A stretch of DNA of 64,000 nucleotides, taken from assembly GCF_000022205.1 (NCBI RefSeq), contig NC_012029.1, forward strand, positions 1,984,001-2,048,000, given 5' to 3'. Below are positions 31,879 to 40,436 of this stretch, one piece after another. This DNA comes from Halorubrum lacusprofundi ATCC 49239. Lineage in GTDB: Archaea > Halobacteriota > Halobacteria > Halobacteriales > Haloferacaceae. Position 1 is the first letter of the stretch, and the number at the start of each line of letters is the position of its first letter. Under the pieces are notes generated by a model. It saw nothing but the letters and a program-made list of their open reading frames with translations, was not told the DNA's origin and did no database searches. Made by a program: the position numbers and the translations under genes.

Positions 31879-32324
31879 TGAGCTACACCCTCCGCGAGCA
31901 CACGGCCGACATCGCGGTCGAGGCGACCGCGCCCACCCTCGCGGCGCTGTTCGAGTCGGTCGGCGACGGCCTCACCGCCGCGAGCTGCGAGACGATCGCC
32001 GAGGGCGGGGATCGGTTCGAGTTCACCGTGACCGCCGAAAGCCGCGAGGCGCTCCTCTTCGACTACCTCGACCAGCTGATCTACGAACGCGACGTGCGGC
32101 TCGTCCTCCCCGCCGATCACCGGTGTACGATCGCGGAATCTGATGATCCCGAATCTGATGACTCCGAATCGAACGACGAAGCGATGTGGACGGTCGAGGT
32201 AACGGCCCGCGGCGTCCCCCTCGACGCCGTCGCCGCCCGGGAGATCAAGGCTGTCACCTACTCCGAGATGGTCCTCGATCGTCGGGGCGGCGAGTGGTAC
32301 GCGTACGTCGTTTTCGACGTGTGA
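31878..32324 (+). CDS. Archease, tRNA ligase cofactor
   Basis: The 148-residue protein has the archease pattern: REHTADIAVEATAPTLAALF near the start with its conserved Asp, ALLFDYLDQLIYERDVRL in the middle, and AREIKAVTYSEMVLD before the C-terminus. Archease helps RtcB form its guanylated intermediate and turn over. An acidic loop of about 14 residues at 87-101 is encoded by three 15-bp near-repeats (32136-32180). RtcB is encoded 0.8 kb downstream on the same strand. The start overlaps the upstream stop (TGATG). Confidence 0.93.
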   Translation: MSYTLREHTADIAVEATAPTLAALFESVGDGLTAASCETIAEGGDRFEFTVTAESREALLFDYLDQLIYERDVRLVLPADHRCTIAESDDPESDDSESNDEAMWTVEVTARGVPLDAVAAREIKAVTYSEMVLDRRGGEWYAYVVFDV

Positions 32325-32392
32325 CGAGCGTACACGTCCGAAAAACGAATGCTCGTGGAAACCATTATCACCGAAGAGACCCTTGTTGGCAC

Positions 32393-33022
32393 ATGTCACA
32401 GTCTGGTTGGGACGACACAGATGCGGGAGCCGAAACGGGTGCGGACGGTCCTGCGGAACGGGAACCGAGCGGGACAGAAGAGCGGCAACCGGAGGCGACT
32501 GCAAGGGGGAGCCCCGAGGCGGTCGGCCGACACTGGCTTGCGGGCGCCGTAAGTGGGCTGATCGCCGGCGTGGCCATGGGTATCGTGTTGCACGGAGCGT
32601 TGGGGCTCATGCCGACGATCGGCGCCCTGATCGGCATCGAAACGGTCATCGCCGGCTGGGCGGTCCACCTGTTCAACAGCGCGGCGTTCGGGACGCTGTT
32701 CGTCGCCATCTTCGATCGCGCGTTCTTCGACGACCTGCGCACGGACGTCGGGGGCTATCTCTCGCTCGGCGTCATCCACTCGGCGCTGCTCGGCATGATC
32801 ACCGGCGGACTGCTGTTGCCGGTCGCACTCGCGATCGAGGGCGCGACCTCGCTGCCGGTGCCGACGCTCCCGGTACCGGGGCTCACGGCGACCCTCGAGT
32901 TCGGCGCGGTCATCGCCGTCGCACACCTGCTGTACGGGCTCGTACTCGGGCGGATCTTCGCCGCGTTCACGCTCGTCGACGCCGAGATCGGATGGCTGCC
33001 GATCGACCCGGTCGACCGGTAG
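32393..33022 (+). CDS. Haloarchaeal membrane protein between archease and RtcB
   Basis: The 209-residue protein has a polar, acidic N-terminus of about 45 residues and then four or five hydrophobic segments: WLAGAVSGLIAGVAMGIVLH at about 48-67, a second around TVIAGWAVHLFNSAAFGTLF, a third around SLGVIHSALLGMITGGLLL, and a fourth around FGAVIAVAHLLYGLVLGRIF. I do not recognise its family. A TATA-like CCATTATCAC about 27 bases upstream suggests its own promoter rather than simple readthrough from archease, so its link to RNA repair is uncertain. Confidence 0.78.
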   Translation: MSQSGWDDTDAGAETGADGPAEREPSGTEERQPEATARGSPEAVGRHWLAGAVSGLIAGVAMGIVLHGALGLMPTIGALIGIETVIAGWAVHLFNSAAFGTLFVAIFDRAFFDDLRTDVGGYLSLGVIHSALLGMITGGLLLPVALAIEGATSLPVPTLPVPGLTATLEFGAVIAVAHLLYGLVLGRIFAAFTLVDAEIGWLPIDPVDR

Positions 33023-33096
33023 CGGTCGCGGGGATACCCGCCCGAACCTGCGCTCGCTGACGCAACGCCCTTGCCCCCCCGCGACGAACGCCGGGT

Positions 33097-34605
33097 ATGA
33101 CCACGCGCGAGTTCGACGGGATCCGACTGGAGAAAGTGCGGGAGCACGTCTGGGAGATCCCCCGCGAGGGCGACATGAACGTCCCCGCGCGGGTGCTCGC
33201 CAGCGAGAGCCTGCTAGCGGAGATCGGCGAGGACAAAACCCTCCAACAGCTAAAAAACGCCACGCACCTGCCCGGAATGGTCGAGCCCGCCCTCTGTATG
33301 CCCGACGGCCATCAGGGGTACGGGTTCCCGGTCGGCGGCGTCGGCGCGATCGACGCCCGAACCGGCTGTATCTCGCCCGGAGCGGTCGGCTATGACATAA
33401 ATTGCGGCGTCAGAATGGTGAAAACTAATCTTACCTACGACGACGTGCGCGGCCGCGAGCCGGAACTCGTCAACGCGCTTTTCGAGGCGATCCCCTCCGG
33501 GCTCGGCGGCGGCGGCGTCATCGAGGGCGACGCCGACGCGATCGAGGGCGCCCTAGAACGGGGCGTCGAGTGGGCCGTCGAAGAGGGGTACGGAATCGAA
33601 AGCGACCTCGCGCGCTGTGAGGACGAGGGGCGACGGCCCGACGCCCGCCCCGAGTACGTCTCCCAGAAGGCGATGGACCGAGGACGCAACCAGATGGGGT
33701 CGCTCGGCTCGGGGAACCACTTCCTCGAGGTGCAGCGCGTCACGGACGTGTTCCGCGAGGAGGTCGCCGACGAGTACGGGCTCGAAGAAGACGGAATCGT
33801 CGTGTTGATCCACTGCGGGAGCCGCGGACTCGGCCACCAGACTTGCAACGACTACCTCCGGCAGATCGAGAAGAAACACGGCGACCTGCTCGCCGAGCTG
33901 CCCGACAAAGAGCTCGCGGCCGCGCCCGCCGGCTCCGAGCTGGCAGACGAGTACTACGGTGCGATGGGCGCGTGCATCAACTTCGCATGGGTGAACCGCC
34001 AGCTGATCACCCACCAAGCCCGCAAAACGTTCGGCGAGGTGTTCGACGCCGACCCGATCGAGGACCTCGAGATGGAACTGCTGTACGACGTGGCACACAA
34101 CATCGCCAAGAAGGAGACCCACGAGGTCGGCGTCGACGCCGACGGACTGCCCGCGGTCGGCGACGAGGCGGTCGACCGTGCGGATCGGGAGCTGTACGTC
34201 CACCGCAAGGGCGCGACCCGCGCGTTCCCGGCCGGCCACGAGGACGTACCCGAAGTCTACCGCGACGTGGGCCAGCCCGTGATCATCCCCGGCAGCATGG
34301 GCGCCGGGTCGTACGTGCTCCGCGGCGGCGACGAGTCGATGGGCGTCTCCTTCGGCTCCACCGCCCACGGCGCCGGCCGGCTGATGAGCCGGACGCAGGC
34401 GAAACAGGAGTTCTGGGGCGAGGACGTGCAAGACGACCTCGAAGACGGCCAGCAGATCTACGTGAAAGCGCGGTCCGGCGCTACCATCGCCGAGGAGGCG
34501 CCGGGCGTGTACAAGGACATCGACGAGGTGATCCGCGTCAGCGACGAACTCGGCATCGGCGACAAGGTCGCGCGGACGTTCCCCGTCTGTAACATCAAGG
34601 GGTGA
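33097..34605 (+). CDS. rtcB: RNA-splicing ligase RtcB
   Basis: The 502-residue ligase joins tRNA halves with 2',3'-cyclic phosphate ends. Motifs in order are MPDGHQGYGFPVGGV (about 68-82), AVGYDINCGVRM with the Mn-binding Asp and Cys, GSLGSGNHFLEVQ, VLIHCGSRGLGHQ, the segment GAMGACINFAWVNRQ, IPGSMGAGSYVLRG, and SFGSTAHGAGRLMSR, which carries the guanylated His. Full length and no intein. It belongs functionally with archease at 31878. The start is at a clear ATG after a short spacer. Confidence 0.96.
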   Translation: MTTREFDGIRLEKVREHVWEIPREGDMNVPARVLASESLLAEIGEDKTLQQLKNATHLPGMVEPALCMPDGHQGYGFPVGGVGAIDARTGCISPGAVGYDINCGVRMVKTNLTYDDVRGREPELVNALFEAIPSGLGGGGVIEGDADAIEGALERGVEWAVEEGYGIESDLARCEDEGRRPDARPEYVSQKAMDRGRNQMGSLGSGNHFLEVQRVTDVFREEVADEYGLEEDGIVVLIHCGSRGLGHQTCNDYLRQIEKKHGDLLAELPDKELAAAPAGSELADEYYGAMGACINFAWVNRQLITHQARKTFGEVFDADPIEDLEMELLYDVAHNIAKKETHEVGVDADGLPAVGDEAVDRADRELYVHRKGATRAFPAGHEDVPEVYRDVGQPVIIPGSMGAGSYVLRGGDESMGVSFGSTAHGAGRLMSRTQAKQEFWGEDVQDDLEDGQQIYVKARSGATIAEEAPGVYKDIDEVIRVSDELGIGDKVARTFPVCNIKG

Positions 34606-34675
34606 CGGGCCGCCGACGACGATTTCCTCCGTCTCCCACTCCTTATCACCCATACCGCGCCCACTCCGCGTCGAG

Positions 34676-35365
34676 ATGTCGAGCCACTCGCGGGACGCCG
34701 ACGGGCAACGGGAGCTAACCAGACGGTCGGTCCTCGGCGGGGTCGCCGCCGCCGCGGGCGCAGCGATCACCGGAGCCGGAACGCTCGTCGCATCCAGCCG
34801 GCCAGCGGCCGCGATCGACGGTGACCCCGCGGCCTTCGAGGCGGGCGACGCTCCGACGGTCACCAGCAACGACGGACGGATCGAGTCCGTCTACCTCTCA
34901 CCGACACTGAACGTGTCGTGGACCGACTTCTCCGAGCGCGTCGAGCGCGTGACGCTCACGCTCGCCGTGGGGAGCGATGCCGGCGTCGACAAGGTGTACC
35001 GGGAGACCCTCACGGCGGCCGATCCCGGGGCGACGCCCGGCGATGTCGCGTCGGTCGGCGGCTCCGATGGCGCACAGTCTGAAGCGCCGCCCGATTTCGA
35101 CACGATCGACGGCAGCCTCACCGTGCGGTTCGAGCGCGCTGACGCAACTGCCCGGGGCGACGCGGTGACGAGCGAGACGCTCTCCGCGACTGATCTATCC
35201 GGCGGCGAGACGGACACGACGACGCTGGACGTAGTATTCCGCGCGGATGTCGCCGGCGGCGGCGACGAAGCGACCGTCGTGCGCACGACGACCGTCGACC
35301 TGACCGTCGAAAATCCAGCGGGCGATGCGACGGCAGGTGGATCGGTCGGGGTCGACGCCGCCTGA
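34676..35365 (+). CDS. Tat-exported protein of unknown function
   Basis: The 229-residue protein begins with a twin-arginine signal: the RR in TRRSVLGG at about residues 15-22, a hydrophobic stretch GGVAAAAGAAITGAGTLVAS, and a cleavage site near AAA at about residues 44-46. The mature part is acidic and Thr/Ser-rich, with a beta-strand pattern suggesting an immunoglobulin-like or jelly-roll domain (VYLSPTLNVSWTDFSERV, VERVTLTLAVGSDAGVDKVY). No known family is recognised. A TATA-like CCTTATCAC lies about 30 bases upstream. Confidence 0.82.
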   Translation: MSSHSRDADGQRELTRRSVLGGVAAAAGAAITGAGTLVASSRPAAAIDGDPAAFEAGDAPTVTSNDGRIESVYLSPTLNVSWTDFSERVERVTLTLAVGSDAGVDKVYRETLTAADPGATPGDVASVGGSDGAQSEAPPDFDTIDGSLTVRFERADATARGDAVTSETLSATDLSGGETDTTTLDVVFRADVAGGGDEATVVRTTTVDLTVENPAGDATAGGSVGVDAA

Positions 35366-35426
35366 GAAGCGACGCCGCCTGAGAAGTGGCACCACCTGAC
35401 GGAACGACGCCGACTCCCCCGCCCGG

Positions 35427-35738
35427 TCAGCGCTCCCGCTTCGCCTCCCGACCGAGGTGTTCTTCGACGGCCTCGACCTTCCGCGCGGCGGTCGTGTCCT
35501 CGGTCCGCTTGTCGTCGATTTTTAAGACCGTGGAGACGCGGTCGCCGTCGACGGCGTCGTGAGCGGCCGCGGCCGCCGCGAACAGCGTCTCGGCGTCGTC
35601 GGCCTCGATCACGGTTCCCATCGGGTTCGTCTCGTAGCTCACGTCGAAGTCGTCGAGCGCGGCGACGGCCTTCGCGACCTCGCCGGACATACTCCCCTCG
35701 ATCACCGGTGCGACACTCAACAGCGCGATGGCGGTCAT
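35427..35738 (-). CDS. Thiamine-binding protein family (UPF0045 / MTH1187)
   Basis: The 103-residue protein has the ferredoxin-like fold sequence of the MTH1187/YkoF-like family: MTAIALLSVAPVIEGSMSGE, then FDVSYETNPMGTVIEADDAE, then a helix-strand with RVSTVLKIDDKR. These proteins bind a thiamine precursor or thiamine; the exact role is unknown. The ATG at 35738 is chosen because a minus-strand TTTTTAAG TATA box (about 35763) is about 27 bases away and the family begins at MTAIALLSVAP. Convergent with the Tat protein. Confidence 0.87.
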   Translation of the reverse strand: MTAIALLSVAPVIEGSMSGEVAKAVAALDDFDVSYETNPMGTVIEADDAETLFAAAAAAHDAVDGDRVSTVLKIDDKRTEDTTAARKVEAVEEHLGREAKRER

Positions 35739-35814
35739 ACCTGTGTGTCCGGCCTGCGAACACTTAAAAACGGAGCGCGGCGCGGCGGCCTCGTCGCTTG
35801 TCGCCGCCCGCCCC

Positions 35815-36750
35815 TCAGTCGAGCGCGTCCCGCAAGAAGGAAAGCTGATGACCAACTGCCGGCTCGAAGTCCTCGCCGAACGGGGAGAAGTGGTCCGCGG
35901 GCATGGTGACGACGGTCCCGCGCGACAGCGTCTCGCCCGCGTCGACGACCGCCTCGCTGTCGACGATGGCGTCGTGGGTGCCGGCCAGAAGCAGTGTCGG
36001 CGCTCGGATCTCGTCGAGCTGTTCGACCGGGCGATAGCTCGCCACCCGCAGCAGGGACCGCGCGGGCGTCTCGTTGCGCCACGTCGACTCCCGGTCGACC
36101 AGATCGAGGTACTTCCGCTTCGTCCCCGGCTCCGTGATCGCGGCCAACTCCTCGGTGGTACCAACGATCGGGACGGTCCGCCCGCGACCGACCCGGTGGC
36201 CGAGCAGGTCGCGGACGCCCGCGACCCCGGAGCGCGCGAGGTACTTCACGCCTCGGCGCCGGGCGATCGCTCGCCCGTCGAGCATCGGGACCGCGCCGAT
36301 CACGGCGTCGACGTCGCGCCGCTCCGCCGCGAGCGTGAGGACGTGTGCAGCCGACAGCGACGCGCCCCAGAGGACCAGCTCGCGACCGATCGCGTCGACT
36401 CGTTGGACGCGGTCGATCGCGGCCGCGTAATCCGCGCGCTGGCCGGCGGGATCGACGACCTGCGAGTCGCCGTCTGAGGCCCCGAACTCGCGGTAATCGA
36501 AGAGGAACGCCGCGTAGCCGGCGTCGGCAAACCGCTCCGCCACCGCCGGGTAGCCGAAGCTCCGCTCCGCGCCGAGCCCCGGTGCCATCACGACGACTGG
36601 CGAGTCCTCATCGTCGCCGCCGGGGAGATACAGCGTGCCGCGACAGGTGTCGCCGTCGGCGTCGAACGCGAGCTCGCGGGTGGCGAACCGCTCGCGCGGC
36701 GGCCGGTCGAGCCGCCGCTGGGCACGGTTCACCGGGTCTCTGCGGGTCAC
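35815..36750 (-). CDS. Alpha/beta hydrolase
   Basis: The 311-residue protein has the alpha/beta-hydrolase order: VVVMAPGLGAERSFGYPAVA with the oxyanion loop, AAFLFDYREFGASDGDSQVV, the nucleophile elbow LVLWGASLSAAHVL with Ser near residue 130 (GxSxS rather than GxSxG), a late acidic strand LLLAGTHDAIVDS, and the catalytic His in MPADHFSPFGE. The substrate is unknown. Its ATG overlaps the stop of the upstream gene by four bases. Confidence 0.85.
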   Translation of the reverse strand: MTRRDPVNRAQRRLDRPPRERFATRELAFDADGDTCRGTLYLPGGDDEDSPVVVMAPGLGAERSFGYPAVAERFADAGYAAFLFDYREFGASDGDSQVVDPAGQRADYAAAIDRVQRVDAIGRELVLWGASLSAAHVLTLAAERRDVDAVIGAVPMLDGRAIARRRGVKYLARSGVAGVRDLLGHRVGRGRTVPIVGTTEELAAITEPGTKRKYLDLVDRESTWRNETPARSLLRVASYRPVEQLDEIRAPTLLLAGTHDAIVDSEAVVDAGETLSRGTVVTMPADHFSPFGEDFEPAVGHQLSFLRDALD

Positions 36751-37124
36751 GCTTCGTCTCCGAGTTGGGGCGGTTCATCCGTGTGTGTCAGCGTCTCCAG
36801 CACGCGCGTCGAGAACTCGGTCTCGCTGATCTCGTACGCGATCAGCTCCTCAAACCACGCCGCCTCCGCGTGCCACGTCCCGAGCACGTCTCCCGGGGAG
36901 CGGACCACGGTCCCCTCGACCCGAACGGGATCCCACGCGTCGGCCTTGGCACGGTCGATAAGCGCGTTGAGCGCGCGTCCGATCTCGCCGCGGTGCACCT
37001 CGCGGCCGGGAAACGCCGTCATGTACGTGAGCTCCAGCGGGTCGTGGCCCTCAACGGCCTCGACGCTGATCCCGTAGCTGCGGAGCGTCGGCTCCACCTC
37101 GGTCGTTCGTTCGTCGCCGGTCAT
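36747..37124 (-). CDS. Conserved haloarchaeal protein of unknown function
   Basis: The 125-residue acidic protein contains VEGHDPLELTYMTAFPGREV (about residues 24-43), GEIGRALNALIDRAKADAWD and GTWHAEAAWFEELIAYEISE. It has no membrane segments. I do not recognise a named family. It is co-transcribed with the alpha/beta hydrolase through a four-base start/stop overlap, which suggests a linked function. A minus-strand GATTTATC TATA box (about 37151) fits a leaderless start. Confidence 0.72.
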   Translation of the reverse strand: MTGDERTTEVEPTLRSYGISVEAVEGHDPLELTYMTAFPGREVHRGEIGRALNALIDRAKADAWDPVRVEGTVVRSPGDVLGTWHAEAAWFEELIAYEISETEFSTRVLETLTHTDEPPQLGDEA

Positions 37125-37433
37125 ACGCGATCCACGTCCGGGCGAGATAAATCGGTACCGGCGTCCGGGCGGCGGGGTCGCTCAATACGTGAGTAACGAG
37201 TCGTTCCGAAAGCCGCGGACGGGGGGAAAGGCCGCCACGATAGACGGCCGGGATCGGTTCTGTCAGAGGCACACGATTGTCCCGCGCGGCCGGCCAGTAG
37301 TACTCTGTGAAATTATATGAATTTATGGGACGGTTTCCGAACGGTGATCGGCCAAGCCGAAAACGGCTCGCTGCTCCCGATCGGCTCGTCGGATCCGGGC
37401 ACCCTTTATCAGTGTCGCGTGACAGGATCCGGT

Positions 37434-38561
37434 ATGCTCCGGGGGACGGTAACCGCATTAACGCGCTCGGCCGACGCAGCCGGCGTCCTCGTCGTCGGCG
37501 GCCTCCTGACGCTGCTGACATGGGTCGTCACCCCGATCTGGGTCGGTGGCGCGCTGCTTTTTCCCCCGCTCGTCCTGCTCGCGCCGCTGGCGCTCGCCCC
37601 CGCGTTCGTTGCTCGCGGCTACTTCGTTCGCGTCCTCACTGCCGGGATCGCAACCGGGAACGCCGACGGCGCACCACCCTTCGTCGCGTGGAACGAGCTC
37701 TACCGAAACGGCCTCAAGTCCGCGCTTTTGAGTGCCGTCCTCCTCGCGCCGCTCGTGCTTGGGGCCGCGCTCGCAGCGCTCGCGATCGGCGCTCTCGGGA
37801 ACGGGCTCGTCGATCTCGCGTCCGTCGCCGAGCCGGTCCGAGCGGCCCTCGGAGGCGGGGGCGTGGCGGCCGTCGGCGCGGTCGCGGGCGGGCTCGTCGG
37901 GACGGTCGCCGCGGCGTATCTCCTCGCGTTCGCGTACGTCAGGCCGGCGGCGCTCGCGGCGTTCGCCGCGTCCGGACGCCTCCGCGACGGCCTTCACCCG
38001 CGCCGCGTCGGCCGTGTCGCTGGCTCCGGCACGTACGCCACCGCGTGGCTGGTGGCGGCCGCAACGCTGGGCGCTGGCTACACGCTGGCTGGCCCGTTCG
38101 TCCCGCTCGTAGTCGGCGTCGCGCTCGTCTTCGTCGTCCACGTCGCCGCGCACGGTCTGTACGGGCGGGGTGCGGCGACGGCGCTGGAAGTGGTCGATGC
38201 GGGCGACGAAGACGGAGTGACCGATCCGACCGCGGCGGAAGCGGTCCGCGTCGATCGATCGGACGGCCCCGAACGCCCCCCGACTCCCGAGGTGCCGCCG
38301 ATGGTGCAGACGGGGCGGTCAGTTCCGCTCGGGAGGACAGGGGTCCGTGAGACAGGAGCCGGTGGGACGAGGGCTGGCAGGGCGCGCGTCGACGACTCGG
38401 TGCCCGACGGGCCCGGTGGCGCCGTTGGGGCCGACGGTGGATTCGACTGGAACGCGCCCGACGGGAAGTCGGTCGATCGGGATGGAGTCAGCCCTGACGA
38501 CACCGCCAGCGGTGAGTTCGAGTGGGATGTCGACGTCGACGACCGAGAAGACAAGAATTGA
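37434..38561 (+). CDS. DUF4013-like membrane protein
   Basis: The 375-residue protein has six or seven hydrophobic helices in the first 240 residues: [20 protein letters not shown], then [20 protein letters not shown], and further helices around [20 protein letters not shown] and [20 protein letters not shown]. The layout [28 protein letters not shown] is the recognisable DUF4013 signature. The C-terminal third is a low-complexity acidic tail (about 265-375). A TATA-like CTTTATCAG (about 37403) is about 27 bases upstream of the ATG at 37434; a longer frame from 37317 is rejected for this reason. Confidence 0.83.
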   Translation: MLRGTVTALTRSADAAGVLVVGGLLTLLTWVVTPIWVGGALLFPPLVLLAPLALAPAFVARGYFVRVLTAGIATGNADGAPPFVAWNELYRNGLKSALLSAVLLAPLVLGAALAALAIGALGNGLVDLASVAEPVRAALGGGGVAAVGAVAGGLVGTVAAAYLLAFAYVRPAALAAFAASGRLRDGLHPRRVGRVAGSGTYATAWLVAAATLGAGYTLAGPFVPLVVGVALVFVVHVAAHGLYGRGAATALEVVDAGDEDGVTDPTAAEAVRVDRSDGPERPPTPEVPPMVQTGRSVPLGRTGVRETGAGGTRAGRARVDDSVPDGPGGAVGADGGFDWNAPDGKSVDRDGVSPDDTASGEFEWDVDVDDREDKN

Positions 38562-38586
38562 TACGCGGCCGGGGCGACGTTCGGGC

Positions 38587-39654
38587 ATGCGCATCAGCGA
38601 CCGGGGCTACGGCGAGGAGGGCCGGGAACGGCTCACCCTCGTCCCCGAGAACGTCGACGACCTCTGGCACCTCGCGCACGTCCTCGAACCCGGGGACCTC
38701 GTCGAGGGCGACACCACCCGCCGGATCCAGCGAAACGACGACCAGATGCGGGACACCGGCGGCCAGCGCGAACACCTCTTCGTGACGCTACAGGTCGACG
38801 AGGTGGAGTTCGCCCGGTTCGCCAACCGGCTGCGCGTGTCGGGCGTCATCGTCGGCTGCTCGCGTGAGGACCAGCTCAACGCCCACCACACGATCAACGT
38901 CGAGGAGCACGACGAGATAACGGTGGAAAAGCACTTCAAGCCGGACCAGACCGAGCGGCTGGAGGAGGCGACCGAGGCCGCCGAGAATCCCGACGTGGCC
39001 ATCGCGACCGTCGAGGAGGGGGCCGCCTACGTCCACACGGTCCAGCAGTACGGCACCGAGGAGTACGCCTCGTTCACGAAGCCGACCGGGAAGGGCGACT
39101 ACTCTCGGCCGCGCGAGGAGCTGTTCGCCGAACTGGGCGAGGCGCTCGCGCATCTCGACGCCGACGCGGTGATCCTCGCTGGTCCGGGGTTCACGAAGCA
39201 GGACGCGCTCGACTACATCACCGAGGAGTACCGCGATCTGGCCGATCGGATCACCACCGTCGACACCTCCGCCGCGGGCGATCGGGGCGTCCACGAGGTG
39301 CTCAAGCGCGGCGCGGTCGACGAGGTGCAGAAGGAGACCCGGATCTCCAAGGAGGCGACGCTCATCGACGACCTCACCGCCGAGATCGCGCAGGGCGCGA
39401 AGGCGACCTACGGCCCCGAGGATGTGGCCGAGGCCGCCGAGTTCGGCGCGATCGAGACCCTGCTCGTCGTCGACGACCGCCTCCGCACCGAGCGACAGGG
39501 CGAGGGCGACTGGTCGATCGACGTCAACGAGGTGATCGAGTCTGTCGAACAGCAGGGCGGCGACGTGGTCGTCTTCTCCTCGGAGTTCGCCCCCGGCGAA
39601 CAGCTCTCGAACCTCGGTGGGATCGCCGCGATCTTGCGCTATCGACTGCAGTAG
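38587..39654 (+). CDS. pelA: mRNA surveillance protein Pelota
   Basis: The 355-residue protein rescues ribosomes stalled at mRNA ends, working with ABCE1 and, in archaea, aEF1A. The N-terminal Sm-like domain starts [20 protein letters not shown] and includes [15 protein letters not shown]. The central domain has [20 protein letters not shown] and the C-terminal domain has [12 protein letters not shown] and [20 protein letters not shown], ending in the family's ILRYRL-type tail. Full length for archaeal Pelota. It follows the DUF4013 gene by 25 bases; a TATA-like element near 38561 is possible. Confidence 0.95.
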   Translation: MRISDRGYGEEGRERLTLVPENVDDLWHLAHVLEPGDLVEGDTTRRIQRNDDQMRDTGGQREHLFVTLQVDEVEFARFANRLRVSGVIVGCSREDQLNAHHTINVEEHDEITVEKHFKPDQTERLEEATEAAENPDVAIATVEEGAAYVHTVQQYGTEEYASFTKPTGKGDYSRPREELFAELGEALAHLDADAVILAGPGFTKQDALDYITEEYRDLADRITTVDTSAAGDRGVHEVLKRGAVDEVQKETRISKEATLIDDLTAEIAQGAKATYGPEDVAEAAEFGAIETLLVVDDRLRTERQGEGDWSIDVNEVIESVEQQGGDVVVFSSEFAPGEQLSNLGGIAAILRYRLQ

Positions 39655-39752
39655 GGAGTACAGTTCCAGACGCCGCTTCGTCTGAAACGGCTGGTCGCTG
39701 AGAGGCTCGAAGTGATCACACGACTTCGAGAACTCAGCGTGAACACCACAGT

Positions 39753-40154
39753 TCAGAAATCGATGTTATCCTGCTGTTCCTGCACAAGTCGTTGACAGCC
39801 GACAACTAATGAGTCGGGGATACTGGCTGCCATCGAGTGGAGTGCGTCGAGAACCACTGCTACTTCATCGAACTGTGGGCCACGAGAGGCGACCAGCGGA
39901 TCTGTCTCCCACGTAATGAAACCCATCTCCGCTAACATCGGCAGATGGGCGTGGTAGAGTTCGACACATAGCACATCTGGATCAGGCGGACAGTTAGGCA
40001 TCGCGGCGCTTTCGGGTAAGGGAACCGGCTGATCCGGCGGAGCGTCCAAAAGAGAGACAAGAAGCTGACGGCGTGGTTCGGCCGAGAGCGATTTGAACAC
40101 CGTATCCCAGTTCTCACTGACCTGTCCACCGTTTTCATAATTTTTCATTGTCAT
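39753..40154 (-). CDS. Winged-helix domain protein (DUF7344-like)
   Basis: The 133-residue protein contains FKSLSAEPRRQLLVSLLDAP, the helix-turn-helix start common to the haloarchaeal DUF7344 regulators, a middle segment with VELYHAHLPMLAEMGFITWE reading as helix plus wing, and a C-terminal helical segment. The DNA here is clearly less GC-rich than its neighbours (39.65-40.25 kb), and codon use is looser, suggesting later arrival. A minus-strand CATTTATATG TATA box is near 40190. Two in-frame ATGs (40154, 40148) are possible starts. Confidence 0.7.
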   Translation of the reverse strand: MTMKNYENGGQVSENWDTVFKSLSAEPRRQLLVSLLDAPPDQPVPLPESAAMPNCPPDPDVLCVELYHAHLPMLAEMGFITWETDPLVASRGPQFDEVAVVLDALHSMAASIPDSLVVGCQRLVQEQQDNIDF

Positions 40155-40250
40155 TTCATTGCCAGTAGTTCCTCCGTAGAGACATATAAATGTTAACGGA
40201 GTAACAACTGGGTAAACGTATTATTGGGGAGATCATGCGAATGAGTGACT

Positions 40251-40372
40251 ATGCGCCGGCGACAGGGCGAGAGCGAAGCTCCCGCTTGCAACCGGCGCGC
40301 AGAGCCGGTGACGAGGCTTTGGCGGTGTTCGTCGTCGATCCGGCGTCAACCACTTATAAACGATCGACCAAC
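40251..40372 (+). repeat. Intergenic repeat family, copy E
   Basis: This copy lies between the DUF7344-type gene and the ornithine cyclodeaminase gene. It contains the hairpin module (GAGCGAAGCTC; CCGGCGCGCAGAGCCGG), then GACGAGGCTTTGGCGGTGTT, GTCGTCGATCCGG and CACTTATAAACGATCGAC. The unit reads EALAVFVVDPASTTYKRS, parallel to the units of copies A to C. Together with 100 AT-richer bases it fills the 270-base gap. Confidence 0.7.
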
Positions 40373-40406
40373 ACGGATACGAGTCTCCCGAAGCGACCCT
40401 GCCGCC

Positions 40407-40436
40407 AGTTCACTTCCCAGTAGTTCACTTCCCAGT
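40407..40436 (+). repeat. 15-bp tandem duplication across a stop codon
   Basis: AGTTCACTTCCCAGT is present twice in a row (40407-40421, 40422-40436). On the minus strand the second copy covers the end of the ornithine cyclodeaminase gene including its TGA (40425-40427); the first copy repeats that end after the stop. Confidence 0.85.
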
